From the NCBI GenBank assembly GCA_009843915.1, contig VYCM01000026.1:1-64000 (forward strand): 64,000 nt of DNA. The letters are read 5' to 3'. This document shows, piece by piece, positions 29,304 to 38,197 of this stretch; positions within the stretch are counted from its first letter, which is position 1; each line of letters opens with the position of its first letter. A program made the translations under genes and the position numbers. A model generated the notes under the pieces. The model had not been told where the DNA came from, did no database searches, and saw only the letters and a program-made list of their open reading frames with translations. Source of the DNA: Acidimicrobiaceae bacterium (GTDB lineage Bacteria; Actinomycetota; Acidimicrobiia; Acidimicrobiales; Aldehydirespiratoraceae).

Positions 29304-31081
29304 CAGTCTGCGTGCCGGCCGGAGCGGACGGCGTCGTCGGTAGCGCCGATATCGGTAAGCACCTCGGCGTAGGCGGGAACAGTCCGCAACAGGTGGCGGT
29401 GGCTGCCGCTGGCGGCCACCTTCCCGTCGGCGATGAACACCACCCTGTCGGCCAGAGCGATCGTGGACAGACGGTGGGCGATGACGATGGTGGTGCGGTG
29501 AGAGCGGCGCCGGCGAAGGGCTGAATGGATGCGCTCCTCCACCTCGGTGTCGATGGCGCTGGTGGCGTCGTCCAGCACCAGCACCGCAGGGTCGGCGACC
29601 AGGGCGCGTGCGATGGCGAGCCGCTGGCGCTGACCCCCCGAGATGGTCGAGCCCCGCTCACCGAGCTTGGTCTCGGTGCCGCCGGGCATGGACGTCACGA
29701 AGCCGGCGGCTGCGTCGACCAGCGCTACCGCCACCGACACCTCGTCCGCTTCGGGGCGTGCGAAGGCCACGTTGTCGCGGACGCTGGTCGCGAACAGGAA
29801 CGGGTCGTCGGTCGCCACTGTCACCGCCCGGCGCAGATCCGGGATGCGCAGGTCCCGCACGTCGATGCCGTCGATGCGCACCTCACCCCGGTCGACGTCG
29901 TAGTAGCGGGGCAGGAGCCGGCCGAGGGTGCTCTTGCCGCTACCGGTGCGGCCCACCACCGCCACCGTCTCGCCGGGCTCCACGGTCAGCGAGAAGCCGT
30001 CGAGGATCGAGGTGCCGTCCCCGGTGGAGTAGGTGAAGCCCACGTCGTCGAACTCCACCCGGCCGGCCGGCTCCGTCATCCGCACGGCGTCGGGACGCTC
30101 GATGATCTCGGGGGACTCGTCGAGTATCTCGAACACCCGCTGGGCGGCCGCCGAGGCTCGCTGCCATTGGATCAGGACGAAGCCGATCATCCGGAACGGG
30201 GCCGCCATGAGGAGCACGAATGCGTTGAAGGCGACGATGTCTCCCACCGCGATGGCACCGTCGATGGCCAGCAGACCGCCGGTGAGCAGCACCAGGGCCA
30301 GTCCGAACCGGGGGAGCGCCTCCATTAGGGGGGCGTGGCGGGCCCGGGCGCCGGCGGTGGCCGTGCCGGCCCAGCGGAGCCGTCGAGCCGACCGGGCCAG
30401 CAGGTCCACCTGGGCCTGCTCCTGGGCGAAGGTGCGCACCACCTGGGCGCCCTGGATGTTCTCGTCCACGATCATGGCGACGTCGGCCATCCGGGCCTGT
30501 GTCACCCAGGTCAGCGGGAAGACCTTGTTCCGCAGCCGCAGGCCGACGTAAAGGACCATCGGCAATGGCGCCATCGCCACCAGCGTCAGGGGCAGCGACA
30601 GCGCCACCATCGCGGTCGTGCCCATGACCAGCAACGCCAGCTGCATGGCGACGAGCGGACCGAACGCGAAGAGCAGCTGGATGGAGCGGATGTCGCTGTT
30701 GGCCCGCGAGATGACCTGGCCCGTCTGGGTCCTGTCCCAGTAGGAGAACGACAGCTCGGTGAGACGCTCGTAGACGAGGTTGCGCAGATCGGCCTCTATG
30801 CAGTGGGCGGTGCGGAACAGCCCGTACCGGTAGGCGAAGCCCAGCACGAATCGAGCGCCGGCCAGGGCGGCCAGGGCCACCACCCACGGCCGCAGCGCCT
30901 CGGAGGCCGCCGCTGCGTCCACCCCCCGCCCGATCACCACAGGCACGGCCGCGGTGGCCGCCACCGAGACCAGGCCGGCCGTCACGGAGAACGCGAACGC
31001 GGCCTTGTAGGTGGCCACGACCGGCAGGATCCGCCGGAGCCAGCCGAGGCTGCGGTCGGGGTGAAGGCCAGGCGACGGCAT
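29303..31081 (-). CDS. ABC exporter, fused TMD-NBD (likely heterodimer partner)
   Basis: GRTGSGKSTLGRLLPRYYD, ISGGQRQRLAIARAL, VLVLDDATSAID; start MPSPGLHPDRS chosen, ORF extension runs into repeat C. Confidence 0.9.
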   Translation of the reverse strand: MPSPGLHPDRSLGWLRRILPVVATYKAAFAFSVTAGLVSVAATAAVPVVIGRGVDAAAASEALRPWVVALAALAGARFVLGFAYRYGLFRTAHCIEADLRNLVYERLTELSFSYWDRTQTGQVISRANSDIRSIQLLFAFGPLVAMQLALLVMGTTAMVALSLPLTLVAMAPLPMVLYVGLRLRNKVFPLTWVTQARMADVAMIVDENIQGAQVVRTFAQEQAQVDLLARSARRLRWAGTATAGARARHAPLMEALPRFGLALVLLTGGLLAIDGAIAVGDIVAFNAFVLLMAAPFRMIGFVLIQWQRASAAAQRVFEILDESPEIIERPDAVRMTEPAGRVEFDDVGFTYSTGDGTSILDGFSLTVEPGETVAVVGRTGSGKSTLGRLLPRYYDVDRGEVRIDGIDVRDLRIPDLRRAVTVATDDPFLFATSVRDNVAFARPEADEVSVAVALVDAAAGFVTSMPGGTETKLGERGSTISGGQRQRLAIARALVADPAVLVLDDATSAIDTEVEERIHSALRRRRSHRTTIVIAHRLSTIALADRVVFIADGKVAASGSHRHLLRTVPAYAEVLTDIGATDDAVRSGRHAD

Positions 31082-31092
31082 CAGGGTCAAGC

Positions 31093-31192
31093 TAGAGGCC
31101 GAGCGGAAGGGTCGCGCCTGCCCAGAGTGGAGCACGTTGCCTAGCGAGGCCGTGGCCCGAGCGGCCCGTGAGCGCAGCGAACAAGAGCGGGA
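31093..31192 (+). repeat. dispersed repeat copy C
   Basis: TAGAGGCCGAGCGG ... 49-bp core identical to copies A and B. Confidence 0.92.
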
Positions 31193-32556
31193 AACAACGG
31201 TGTGGTGGGATAGATTCGCGGCCGCAAAGGGTCCGGGCGAACCTGGGAGGACCGATAGAGACCGCGCTGTGGCTTCTGGCCGCGCTGGCGCTGATAGCAG
31301 CCAACGCCTTCTTCGTCGCCATGGAGTTCGCACTGGTGGCGGTGGATCGGACCCGAGTGGACGAGCGGGCCGGGGCGGGCGACCGGCGGGCTCGCATGGT
31401 CCAGCGCCTGGTGGGTCGGTTGTCGTTCCACCTGTCCGGGGCTCAGATCGGCATCACGGTGTCGTCGTTGCTCCTCGGCTTCATGATCGAACCGGCCCTG
31501 GCGCCGATGATCGAGCCCGGAGTCGAGGCTCTGTTCGGGGCGAACACGCCCTGGGGCGTCTCGGTCGCGGTCGCGTTGGTCCTGGCCACTGTGGTGCAAA
31601 TGATGATGGGCGAGCTCGTCCCCAAGGCCGTGGCCACTACCAAGCCATTCGGGATGGCGGTGGCGGTGGCCGTGCCGACCACCGTGTACGGCGTGCTGGC
31701 CCGGCCCGTGGTGGCGTTCCTCAACGGCTCGGCCAACTGGATGGTGCGCCGCCTCGGCATGGAGCCGCGCGAGGAGATTGACACAGTGCCCGACCGCGAC
31801 GAGCTCGAGCACCTCTTCGTCTCCTCGGGGCAGGAGGGGATGCTCGACGAGGGCGAGGTGCGACTGCTCACCCGGTCGATCCGGCTGGCCGACAAGCAGG
31901 CCGACGACGCCATGGTGCCGAGGGTGGAGGTGATCGCCATCGAGGCGGACGCCTCGGTGGCCGACTTGGCCGAGTTGGCCGCCCGCACCGGCCATTCCCG
32001 CTTCCCGGTCATGGCGGGACATCTCGACAACGTGGCCGGCGTGGTCCATGTGAAGTCGCTCTTCGCCGTGCCGGGCCCGGAACGGCCGTCCACGCCGGTG
32101 TCGCAGTTGATGCGGTCCGTGCTGGCCGTGCCCGAGTCCCGAGATCTCGACGACATGCTGGACGACCTGCGTACCGGCGAGGGGCTGCTCGCGGTGGTGG
32201 TCGACGAGCACGGCGGCACCGCGGGGATCATCACCCTCGAGGACGTGCTGGAGGAGATCGTCGGCGAGATCGACGACGAGCACGACTCGTCCACCCCTGA
32301 GCGCACCCGGTCGGAGTCTCGGGGCTCCACCGTGCTGCCCGCGTCGCTCCATACCGACGAGGTACTCGACGCCACCGGCTTCACCATGCCCGAGGGCGAC
32401 TACGAGACGCTGGCCGGGCTGGTGCTGGACCGGTTGGGGCACATCCCGGTGCCCGGCGAGATCGTCACCGTCGATGGCTGGCGCCTCGAGGTCGTGGCCG
32501 TCGACGGGCTGCGCATCGCCGCCGTGCGGGTGGCGGCGCCACCGGTGTCGCCATGA
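31168..32556 (+). CDS. CNNM/CorC (HlyC/CorC) family protein, DUF21 + CBS
   Basis: LIAANAFFVAMEFALVAVDRTRVDE, VPRVEVIAIEAD, CBS, DEHGGTAGIITLEDVLEEIVGEI; start uncertain (GTG lies inside repeat C). Confidence 0.88.
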   Translation: MSAANKSGKQRCGGIDSRPQRVRANLGGPIETALWLLAALALIAANAFFVAMEFALVAVDRTRVDERAGAGDRRARMVQRLVGRLSFHLSGAQIGITVSSLLLGFMIEPALAPMIEPGVEALFGANTPWGVSVAVALVLATVVQMMMGELVPKAVATTKPFGMAVAVAVPTTVYGVLARPVVAFLNGSANWMVRRLGMEPREEIDTVPDRDELEHLFVSSGQEGMLDEGEVRLLTRSIRLADKQADDAMVPRVEVIAIEADASVADLAELAARTGHSRFPVMAGHLDNVAGVVHVKSLFAVPGPERPSTPVSQLMRSVLAVPESRDLDDMLDDLRTGEGLLAVVVDEHGGTAGIITLEDVLEEIVGEIDDEHDSSTPERTRSESRGSTVLPASLHTDEVLDATGFTMPEGDYETLAGLVLDRLGHIPVPGEIVTVDGWRLEVVAVDGLRIAAVRVAAPPVSP

Positions 32557-33611
32557 GCACGGGCACGATCGTGGCCCTGGTGGTGGCGGTGGTGATGCTC
32601 GGCGCCAACGCCTTCTTCGTGGCGGCCGAGTTCGCTCTGGTCGCGGCCCGTGCTGCTCGCCTCGAGACGGCCGCCGCAGGCGGGGACCGCCGCAGCCGGG
32701 TCGCGCTGGCGGCAGTGCGCGACCTGCAGACCCAGCTCGCGGGCGCCCAGCTCGGAATCACCATGGCCTCGCTGGTGCTGGGCTATCTGGCCGAGCCGGC
32801 CATCGCCCATCTCATAGAGCCCGTCATCGAGCGGGTCGTCGAGGTCCCTTCGGGCGTTCTGCACACCATCTCGTTCTCGGTGGCGCTGTTCGTGGTCACC
32901 ACGCTGCATGTGGTGGTGGGCGAGATGGTGCCCAAGAACATGGCCATCACCGAACCCGAGTCGTCGGCGAGACTGCTCGCGCCGGCCATGCGGATCTACG
33001 GCGTCGTGTTCAAGCCGGCCATCTGGTCACTCAATGCGGTGTCGGCGGGCATCGTGCGCCTGATGGGCATCAAACCGGTGGACGAGATCAACACCGCGCT
33101 CACCATCAACGAGTTCCACACGCTGCTGGCCGGCGCCCGCCAGGAGGGGGTGATCGAGCCCACCGAGCACGAGCTGCTGTCGGGCGCGCTGGAGTTCCGC
33201 GCCCAGCCGGTCGGATCGGTGATGGTGCCCGCCGACCGGCTGGTGGCCGTGCCCCGCGGAGCGTCGGTCGCCCAGCTCGAGGATGTCGTGGCCGCCACCG
33301 GCCACACCCGGATCCCGATGTGGGGGTCCGATCCCGGTGACGTGCTGGGCTTCGTGCACGCCAAGGACCTGCTCCGCATGCCGGCCGAGGCCCGCGACGA
33401 TCCGGTGCCGCTGGAGCTGGTTCGGCGTATGCGGGTAGTGAGTCCCGACATGGCCGGCCAGGACCTGCTGCTCTACATGCGCCGGTCCCGGGTGCACATG
33501 GCGCTGGTGCGCAACGAGGCCGGGAAGATGCTTGGCGTTGTCACCCTCGAGGACGTCCTGGAGGCGCTGGTGGGCGACATCTTCGACGAGACCGACGACA
33601 ACGGCGCCTGA
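32553..33611 (+). CDS. CNNM/CorC family protein, tandem paralog
   Basis: MLGANAFFVAAEFALVAARAARLE; CBS domains; ATGA overlap with upstream gene. Confidence 0.88.
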   Translation: MSTGTIVALVVAVVMLGANAFFVAAEFALVAARAARLETAAAGGDRRSRVALAAVRDLQTQLAGAQLGITMASLVLGYLAEPAIAHLIEPVIERVVEVPSGVLHTISFSVALFVVTTLHVVVGEMVPKNMAITEPESSARLLAPAMRIYGVVFKPAIWSLNAVSAGIVRLMGIKPVDEINTALTINEFHTLLAGARQEGVIEPTEHELLSGALEFRAQPVGSVMVPADRLVAVPRGASVAQLEDVVAATGHTRIPMWGSDPGDVLGFVHAKDLLRMPAEARDDPVPLELVRRMRVVSPDMAGQDLLLYMRRSRVHMALVRNEAGKMLGVVTLEDVLEALVGDIFDETDDNGA

Positions 33612-33622
33612 CTCAGGCGCAT

Positions 33623-34390
33623 TCAGGCGCCGATTGCGTGGTAGCCGCCGTCGGCTTGCACGACCGATCCGGTGGTGGCCGGCAGCCAGTCGCTCAGCAT
33701 GGCCACGATGGTGCGCGACACCCCTGTGGGGTCGGTGACGCTCCAGCCGAGCGGGGCCCGCAGGGCCCACGCGTCCTCGAACTCGGAGAACCCGGGGATC
33801 GAGCGGGCGGCCATAGTCTTCATCGGTCCCGCCGAGACCAGGTTCACCCGGATGCCCTGCGGCCCGAGGTAGCGGGCCAGGTACCGGCAGGTGGACTCGA
33901 GGCCGGCCTTGGCCACGCCCATCCAGTCATAGCCGGGCCAGGCCCGGGTGGCGTCGAAGTCCAGGCCCACGATCGAACTGCCGGCCGGCATGAGCGGGGC
34001 GACCGCGTCGGCGAGCATCTTGAGCGAGTAGGTGGAGATCTCCAGGGCCACCCTGACGTCTTCCCAGGTGGCGTCCATGAACGTGCCGCCCAGGCAGACC
34101 TCGGGAGCGAACCCGATGGCATGGAGCGCGCCGTCCACCTGGCCCCAGCTGCCGGCCAGATGGTCGCGCAGGGCGTCGGCATGGGACGGCTCGGTCGCGT
34201 CGAACTCCACCACTTCGATGCCGTCGCCGAGCTTGCGGGCGGTGCGCTGGGTTAGGCGCATGGCCCGTCCGGCCCCGGTCAGGAGGATCTCGGCGCCTTC
34301 GGCCAGCGCCAACTCGGCCGCCCCGAAGGCGAGCGAGGCGTCGGTCAGCACGCCGGTGATGACGATGCGCTTGCCGTCAAGTAGGCCCAT
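33623..34390 (-). CDS. fabI: enoyl-[acyl-carrier-protein] reductase
   Basis: MGLLDGKRIVITGVLTDASLAFGAAELALAEGAEILLTG; YDWMGVAKAGLESTCRYLARYLGPQGIRVNLVSAGP. Confidence 0.92.
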   Translation of the reverse strand: MGLLDGKRIVITGVLTDASLAFGAAELALAEGAEILLTGAGRAMRLTQRTARKLGDGIEVVEFDATEPSHADALRDHLAGSWGQVDGALHAIGFAPEVCLGGTFMDATWEDVRVALEISTYSLKMLADAVAPLMPAGSSIVGLDFDATRAWPGYDWMGVAKAGLESTCRYLARYLGPQGIRVNLVSAGPMKTMAARSIPGFSEFEDAWALRAPLGWSVTDPTGVSRTIVAMLSDWLPATTGSVVQADGGYHAIGA

Positions 34391-34398
34391 GGCCGGAA

Positions 34399-34408
34399 AC
34401 GGTACCTT
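34399..34408. promoter_or_regulatory. overlapping divergent -10 boxes of fabI (TACCGT, minus) and mshC (TACCTT, plus)
   Basis: ACGGTACCTT in a 24-bp intergenic region; 8 nt and 6 nt from the respective start codons. Confidence 0.5.
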
Positions 34409-34414
34409 GAGAAC

Positions 34415-35554
34415 GTGCGGCTCTACGACACTGCCCGCGCCGCAGTGGTGGATTTCGACCCGCCTGAGGTGGTGCGCATGTACGTGTGCGGCATCACGCC
34501 CTACGACGCCACCCACTTGGGCCACGCAGCCACCTACATCACCTACGACGTGCTCCAGCGACGCCTCCGGGACATGGGCCGCGAGACCCGCTGCGTGCGC
34601 AACATCACCGACGTCGACGACGACATCCTGGCTGCAGCCGAGCGTCGAGGCGTCCACTATCTCGACCTGGCCTTCGACCAGACGGCCCGCTTCGACGACG
34701 ACATGGCCGCGCTGAACACCCTGCCGTCGGCCTCCGAGCCCAGGGCGACGTCGGCCATACCCGACATCCGGGGCTTCATTCACGCCGCCCTGGAGCGGGG
34801 CTTCGCGTACCGCTCCGGCGGAAGCGTGTACTTCGACACGCAGGCCTTCAGCGGCTTCGGATCGCTGTCCGGATTCGGGCGCGACCACATGATCGAGCTG
34901 GCCCGCCAGTGGCGCGACGACCCCGACGACCCGGCCAAGCGGGACCGGCTCGACTTCGTGCTGTGGCAGCCGGCCCGACCCGGCGAGCCGTCATGGGAGT
35001 CCCGCTGGGGGCCGGGGCGGCCGGGCTGGCATGTCGAGTGCTCCACGCTGGCACTGCGCGAACTGGGCGAGACCATCGACCTGCACGGCGGGGGAGCGGA
35101 CCTGCTCTACCCCCACCACGAGTGCGAACGGGCCCAGTCCGAGGCGGTGACGGGCAAGCCGTTCGCCCGGCACTGGCTGCATCAGGCGCTGGTGCACTAC
35201 CAGGGCTCCAAGATGTCGAAGTCGCTCGGCAACCTGGTGTTCGTCCACGACCTGCGGCGGGACCATGAGCCGATGGCCATTCGCCTGGCCCTCATGTCGC
35301 AGCACTACCGCACCCCCTGGCCCTGGCACGACGGCCTGCTGCGAGAGGCCGAGCAACGCCTGAACCTGTGGCGGAGCGCCGAGACCGGAGGCGACGGCGG
35401 TGCCGGCCTTGTCGGCGAGGTGCGCCAACGCCTGGACGACGACCTGGACGTCCCCGGTGCGCTGGCCACTGTGGACGGCGCCGCCGGCGCCGGCCATCCG
35501 GTGCGCGCCGCGGCCGACCTGTTGGGAGTTGCCCTGCAAGAGGGCGCGGTGTGA
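34415..35554 (+). CDS. mshC: cysteine--1-D-myo-inosityl 2-amino-2-deoxy-alpha-D-glucopyranoside ligase (mycothiol synthesis), CysRS-like
   Basis: MYVCGITPYDATHLGHAATYITYD (MshC-type), WHVECSTLAL, HGGGADLLYPHHECERAQSEA, KMSKSLGN. Confidence 0.82.
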   Translation: MRLYDTARAAVVDFDPPEVVRMYVCGITPYDATHLGHAATYITYDVLQRRLRDMGRETRCVRNITDVDDDILAAAERRGVHYLDLAFDQTARFDDDMAALNTLPSASEPRATSAIPDIRGFIHAALERGFAYRSGGSVYFDTQAFSGFGSLSGFGRDHMIELARQWRDDPDDPAKRDRLDFVLWQPARPGEPSWESRWGPGRPGWHVECSTLALRELGETIDLHGGGADLLYPHHECERAQSEAVTGKPFARHWLHQALVHYQGSKMSKSLGNLVFVHDLRRDHEPMAIRLALMSQHYRTPWPWHDGLLREAEQRLNLWRSAETGGDGGAGLVGEVRQRLDDDLDVPGALATVDGAAGAGHPVRAAADLLGVALQEGAV

Positions 35555-35627
35555 ACGGTTCCGCAGTCGGTGTTCTGATCCGCGGGCAGCCGCTCGCGAT
35601 CGGGGGGCAGCGGTAGCCTCGGAGTCG

Positions 35628-37616
35628 ATGTCCGTGATCTCAGTCTCGTTGCCCGACGGCTCCGCGCGCGAGCTGGTGGAGGGGTCCAGTGCAGCCGATC
35701 TGGCCGCCTCCATCGGCCCCCGGCTTGCCGCCGATGCAGTTGTCGCGGTCGTGGACGGTGCAGAGAGGGACCTGACCGCGCCCATCCCGGACGGGGCCTC
35801 GGTGGAGATCGTCACCGCGGCGTCGGACCGGGGCCTGCACACCATCCGCCACTCCACCGCCCACGTGCTGGCCCAGGCCGTGCTGGACCTGTACCCGGGG
35901 GCCACCTTCGCCATCGGGCCGCCCATCGAGCACGGCTTCTACTACGACTTCGAGCTGCCCGACGGCGGCACCTTCACCGACGCCGACCTGGAGCGCATCG
36001 AAGCCCGCATGCGGGAGATCATCGAGGCCGACCAGCCCTTCCGGCGGGTCGAGATGGCGGCCGAGGACGCTCTGGAGCTGTTCTCAGAGCATCCCTACAA
36101 GCGGGCCATCATCGAGGCGGTGGCCATGGGCGCGGACGCCGGCGGCGACCTTGCCTCGGAGGCGTCGGACGGAGGGACCGTCAGCTGCTACCGCAACGAC
36201 GCTGGCAACGGCGACGCGGCCGGGTTCGTGGACCTGTGCCTCGGCCCCCATGTCCCCTCAACCGGGCGACTGGGACACTTCGCCCTGCAGCGGGTCAGCG
36301 GGGCCTACTGGCGGGGCAGCGAGCGCAACCCCATGCTGCAGCGCATCTACGGCACCGCCTGGGCCACCGGCAAGGACCTCAGAGCCCACCTGCACCGCCT
36401 GGCCGAGGCCGAGCGGCGCGACCACCGACGGCTGGCCGCCGAGCTCGACCTCGTGTCCTGGCCGGCCGAGCTGGGGCCGGGCCTGGCGGTGTGGCATCCC
36501 AAGGGAGCGCTGGTGCGCAAGCTGATGGAGGACTACTCCCGGCAGCGCCACGCCGACGGTGGCTACCAGTTCGTGTTCTCGCCCCACATAGCCAAGTCGG
36601 TGCTGTGGGAGACCTCCGGCCACCTGGACTTCTACGCCGAGAGCATGTACCCGCCCATGGAGATGGACGGCACCGACTACTACCCCAAGCCGATGAACTG
36701 CCCGTTCCACGTGATGATCTACCGGTCGTCGCAGCGCAGCTACCGGGACCTGCCCATGCGGCTGTTCGAGCTCGGCGCGGTGTACCGCTACGAGCTGTCG
36801 GGCGCGGTGCACGGCCTGCTCCGCAGCCGGGGCTTCACCCAGGACGACTCCCATATCTTCTGTACCCGCGAAGACATCGCCACTGAGTTGGCGTCGCTGC
36901 TGGAGTTCGTCCTGAGCGTCTTGGAGGCATTCGGCTTCAGCGACTTCCAGACCAGGCTCTCCACCCGACCCGAGGGGAAGTACGTGGGCGAGGAGGCGCT
37001 GTGGGACGACGCCACCGCCGGTCTGCGAGCTGCGCTGGAGTCGGCGGGGCTCGACTACGAGACCGACGAGGGCGGCGGAGCCTTCTACGGTCCCAAGATC
37101 GACGTGGACGTGCGCGACGCCATCGGCCGCTCGTGGCAGCTCTCCACCATCCAGGTGGACTTCAACCTGCCCGAGCGCTTCGGGCTGGAGTACGTGGCGT
37201 CGGACGGTTCCCGGCCGCGGCCCGTGATGATCCACCGGGCCTTGTTCGGCGCGGTCGAGCGGTTCTTCGGAGTGCTCCTGGAGCACTACGCCGGGGCGTT
37301 CCCCGCCTGGCTGGCGCCGGTTCAGGCCCAAGTGCTGCCGGTGGCTGCGGCCCATGGGGACTACGCCGTCGACGTAGCCGAGACCTTGCGGTCCCGAGGT
37401 TTCCGCACCGAGGTCAGCCCGGCCGAGGAGCCTTTGGGCAAGCGGGTGCGCAACGCCAAGGTGGCCAAAGTCCCTTACGTTCTGGTGGTTGGCGGCGACG
37501 ACGCCGCCAACGGAACGGTCGGGGTCAACGCCCGCGGGGGCGACAGGCCCGAGAGGGATGTGCCGCTGGAAGCCTTCGCCGACCGCTTAGCAGCCGAGGT
37601 CGAGGCTCGGAGCTGA
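35628..37616 (+). CDS. thrS: threonyl-tRNA synthetase
   Basis: TGS domain start MSVISVSLPDGSARELVEG, IRHSTAHVLAQAV, FYYDFE, class II motifs, RPVMIHRALFGAVERFFGVLLEHYAGAFPAWLAP. Confidence 0.96.
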   Translation: MSVISVSLPDGSARELVEGSSAADLAASIGPRLAADAVVAVVDGAERDLTAPIPDGASVEIVTAASDRGLHTIRHSTAHVLAQAVLDLYPGATFAIGPPIEHGFYYDFELPDGGTFTDADLERIEARMREIIEADQPFRRVEMAAEDALELFSEHPYKRAIIEAVAMGADAGGDLASEASDGGTVSCYRNDAGNGDAAGFVDLCLGPHVPSTGRLGHFALQRVSGAYWRGSERNPMLQRIYGTAWATGKDLRAHLHRLAEAERRDHRRLAAELDLVSWPAELGPGLAVWHPKGALVRKLMEDYSRQRHADGGYQFVFSPHIAKSVLWETSGHLDFYAESMYPPMEMDGTDYYPKPMNCPFHVMIYRSSQRSYRDLPMRLFELGAVYRYELSGAVHGLLRSRGFTQDDSHIFCTREDIATELASLLEFVLSVLEAFGFSDFQTRLSTRPEGKYVGEEALWDDATAGLRAALESAGLDYETDEGGGAFYGPKIDVDVRDAIGRSWQLSTIQVDFNLPERFGLEYVASDGSRPRPVMIHRALFGAVERFFGVLLEHYAGAFPAWLAPVQAQVLPVAAAHGDYAVDVAETLRSRGFRTEVSPAEEPLGKRVRNAKVAKVPYVLVVGGDDAANGTVGVNARGGDRPERDVPLEAFADRLAAEVEARS

Positions 37617-37617
37617 C

Positions 37618-38187
37618 ATGGTCGAGCGCCTCTGGGCCGGATGGCGGATCCCCGCCATGATGGACGACCGGGAGGCGGCCGCAGCCGGGATCGCGGACTC
37701 CTCCGGCACCATCCCGGGGACCGTACCCGGAGCCGGGACCGGCCCCGACGGCGGGGACGGCCAGAGCCTGTTCGAGGCCATCCTCAACTCGGGCCTGCCC
37801 GACGACAAGACCCACATCGTGCACCGCGGCGAGCTGGTCTTCGCCATCCTGAACCGCTACCCGTACTCGACGGGCCACCTCCTGATCCTGCCCTACCGCG
37901 CCGTTGGAGACCTCGAGGGCCTGGACCTCCACGAGCGCCGCGAGCTGTGGGACACCGTCCACGACGCGGTGGCCGCGGTCAAGGCCGCGTTCTCGCCCGA
38001 CGGCGTGAACGTCGGCGCCAACCTCGGAGAGGGCGCCGGCCCCAGCGTGTACGACCACGTCCACATCCACGTGCTGCCCCGCTGGCGCTCCGACACCAAC
38101 TTCATGACCGCGCTGGCCGACGTGAGGGTCCTCCCCCAAAGCCTCCAGGACTGCTGGGAACGCCTGACCGCCGCCTGGCCCCGCTGA
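37618..38187 (+). CDS. HIT-family hydrolase/phosphorylase
   Basis: ILNRYPYSTGHLLILPYRAVGDL, DHVHIHVLPRW. Confidence 0.92.
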   Translation: MVERLWAGWRIPAMMDDREAAAAGIADSSGTIPGTVPGAGTGPDGGDGQSLFEAILNSGLPDDKTHIVHRGELVFAILNRYPYSTGHLLILPYRAVGDLEGLDLHERRELWDTVHDAVAAVKAAFSPDGVNVGANLGEGAGPSVYDHVHIHVLPRWRSDTNFMTALADVRVLPQSLQDCWERLTAAWPR

Positions 38188-38197
38188 CCGCCGCCGG

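Noticed and set aside
31082-31333. N-terminal extension of the ABC exporter ORF (29303..31333)
   Set aside because: Extension is out-of-family sequence running through repeat C; start at 31081 gives the expected TMD N-terminus.
34391-34888. N-terminal extension of FabI (ORF 33623..34888)
   Set aside because: Extension is antisense to mshC; MGLLDGKRIVITG at 34390 is the family start.
35555-35627. T-box riboswitch leader for thrS
   Set aside because: Only 73 bp upstream, no T-box sequence or specifier stem; TAGCCT box 8 nt before ATG suggests a leaderless mRNA.
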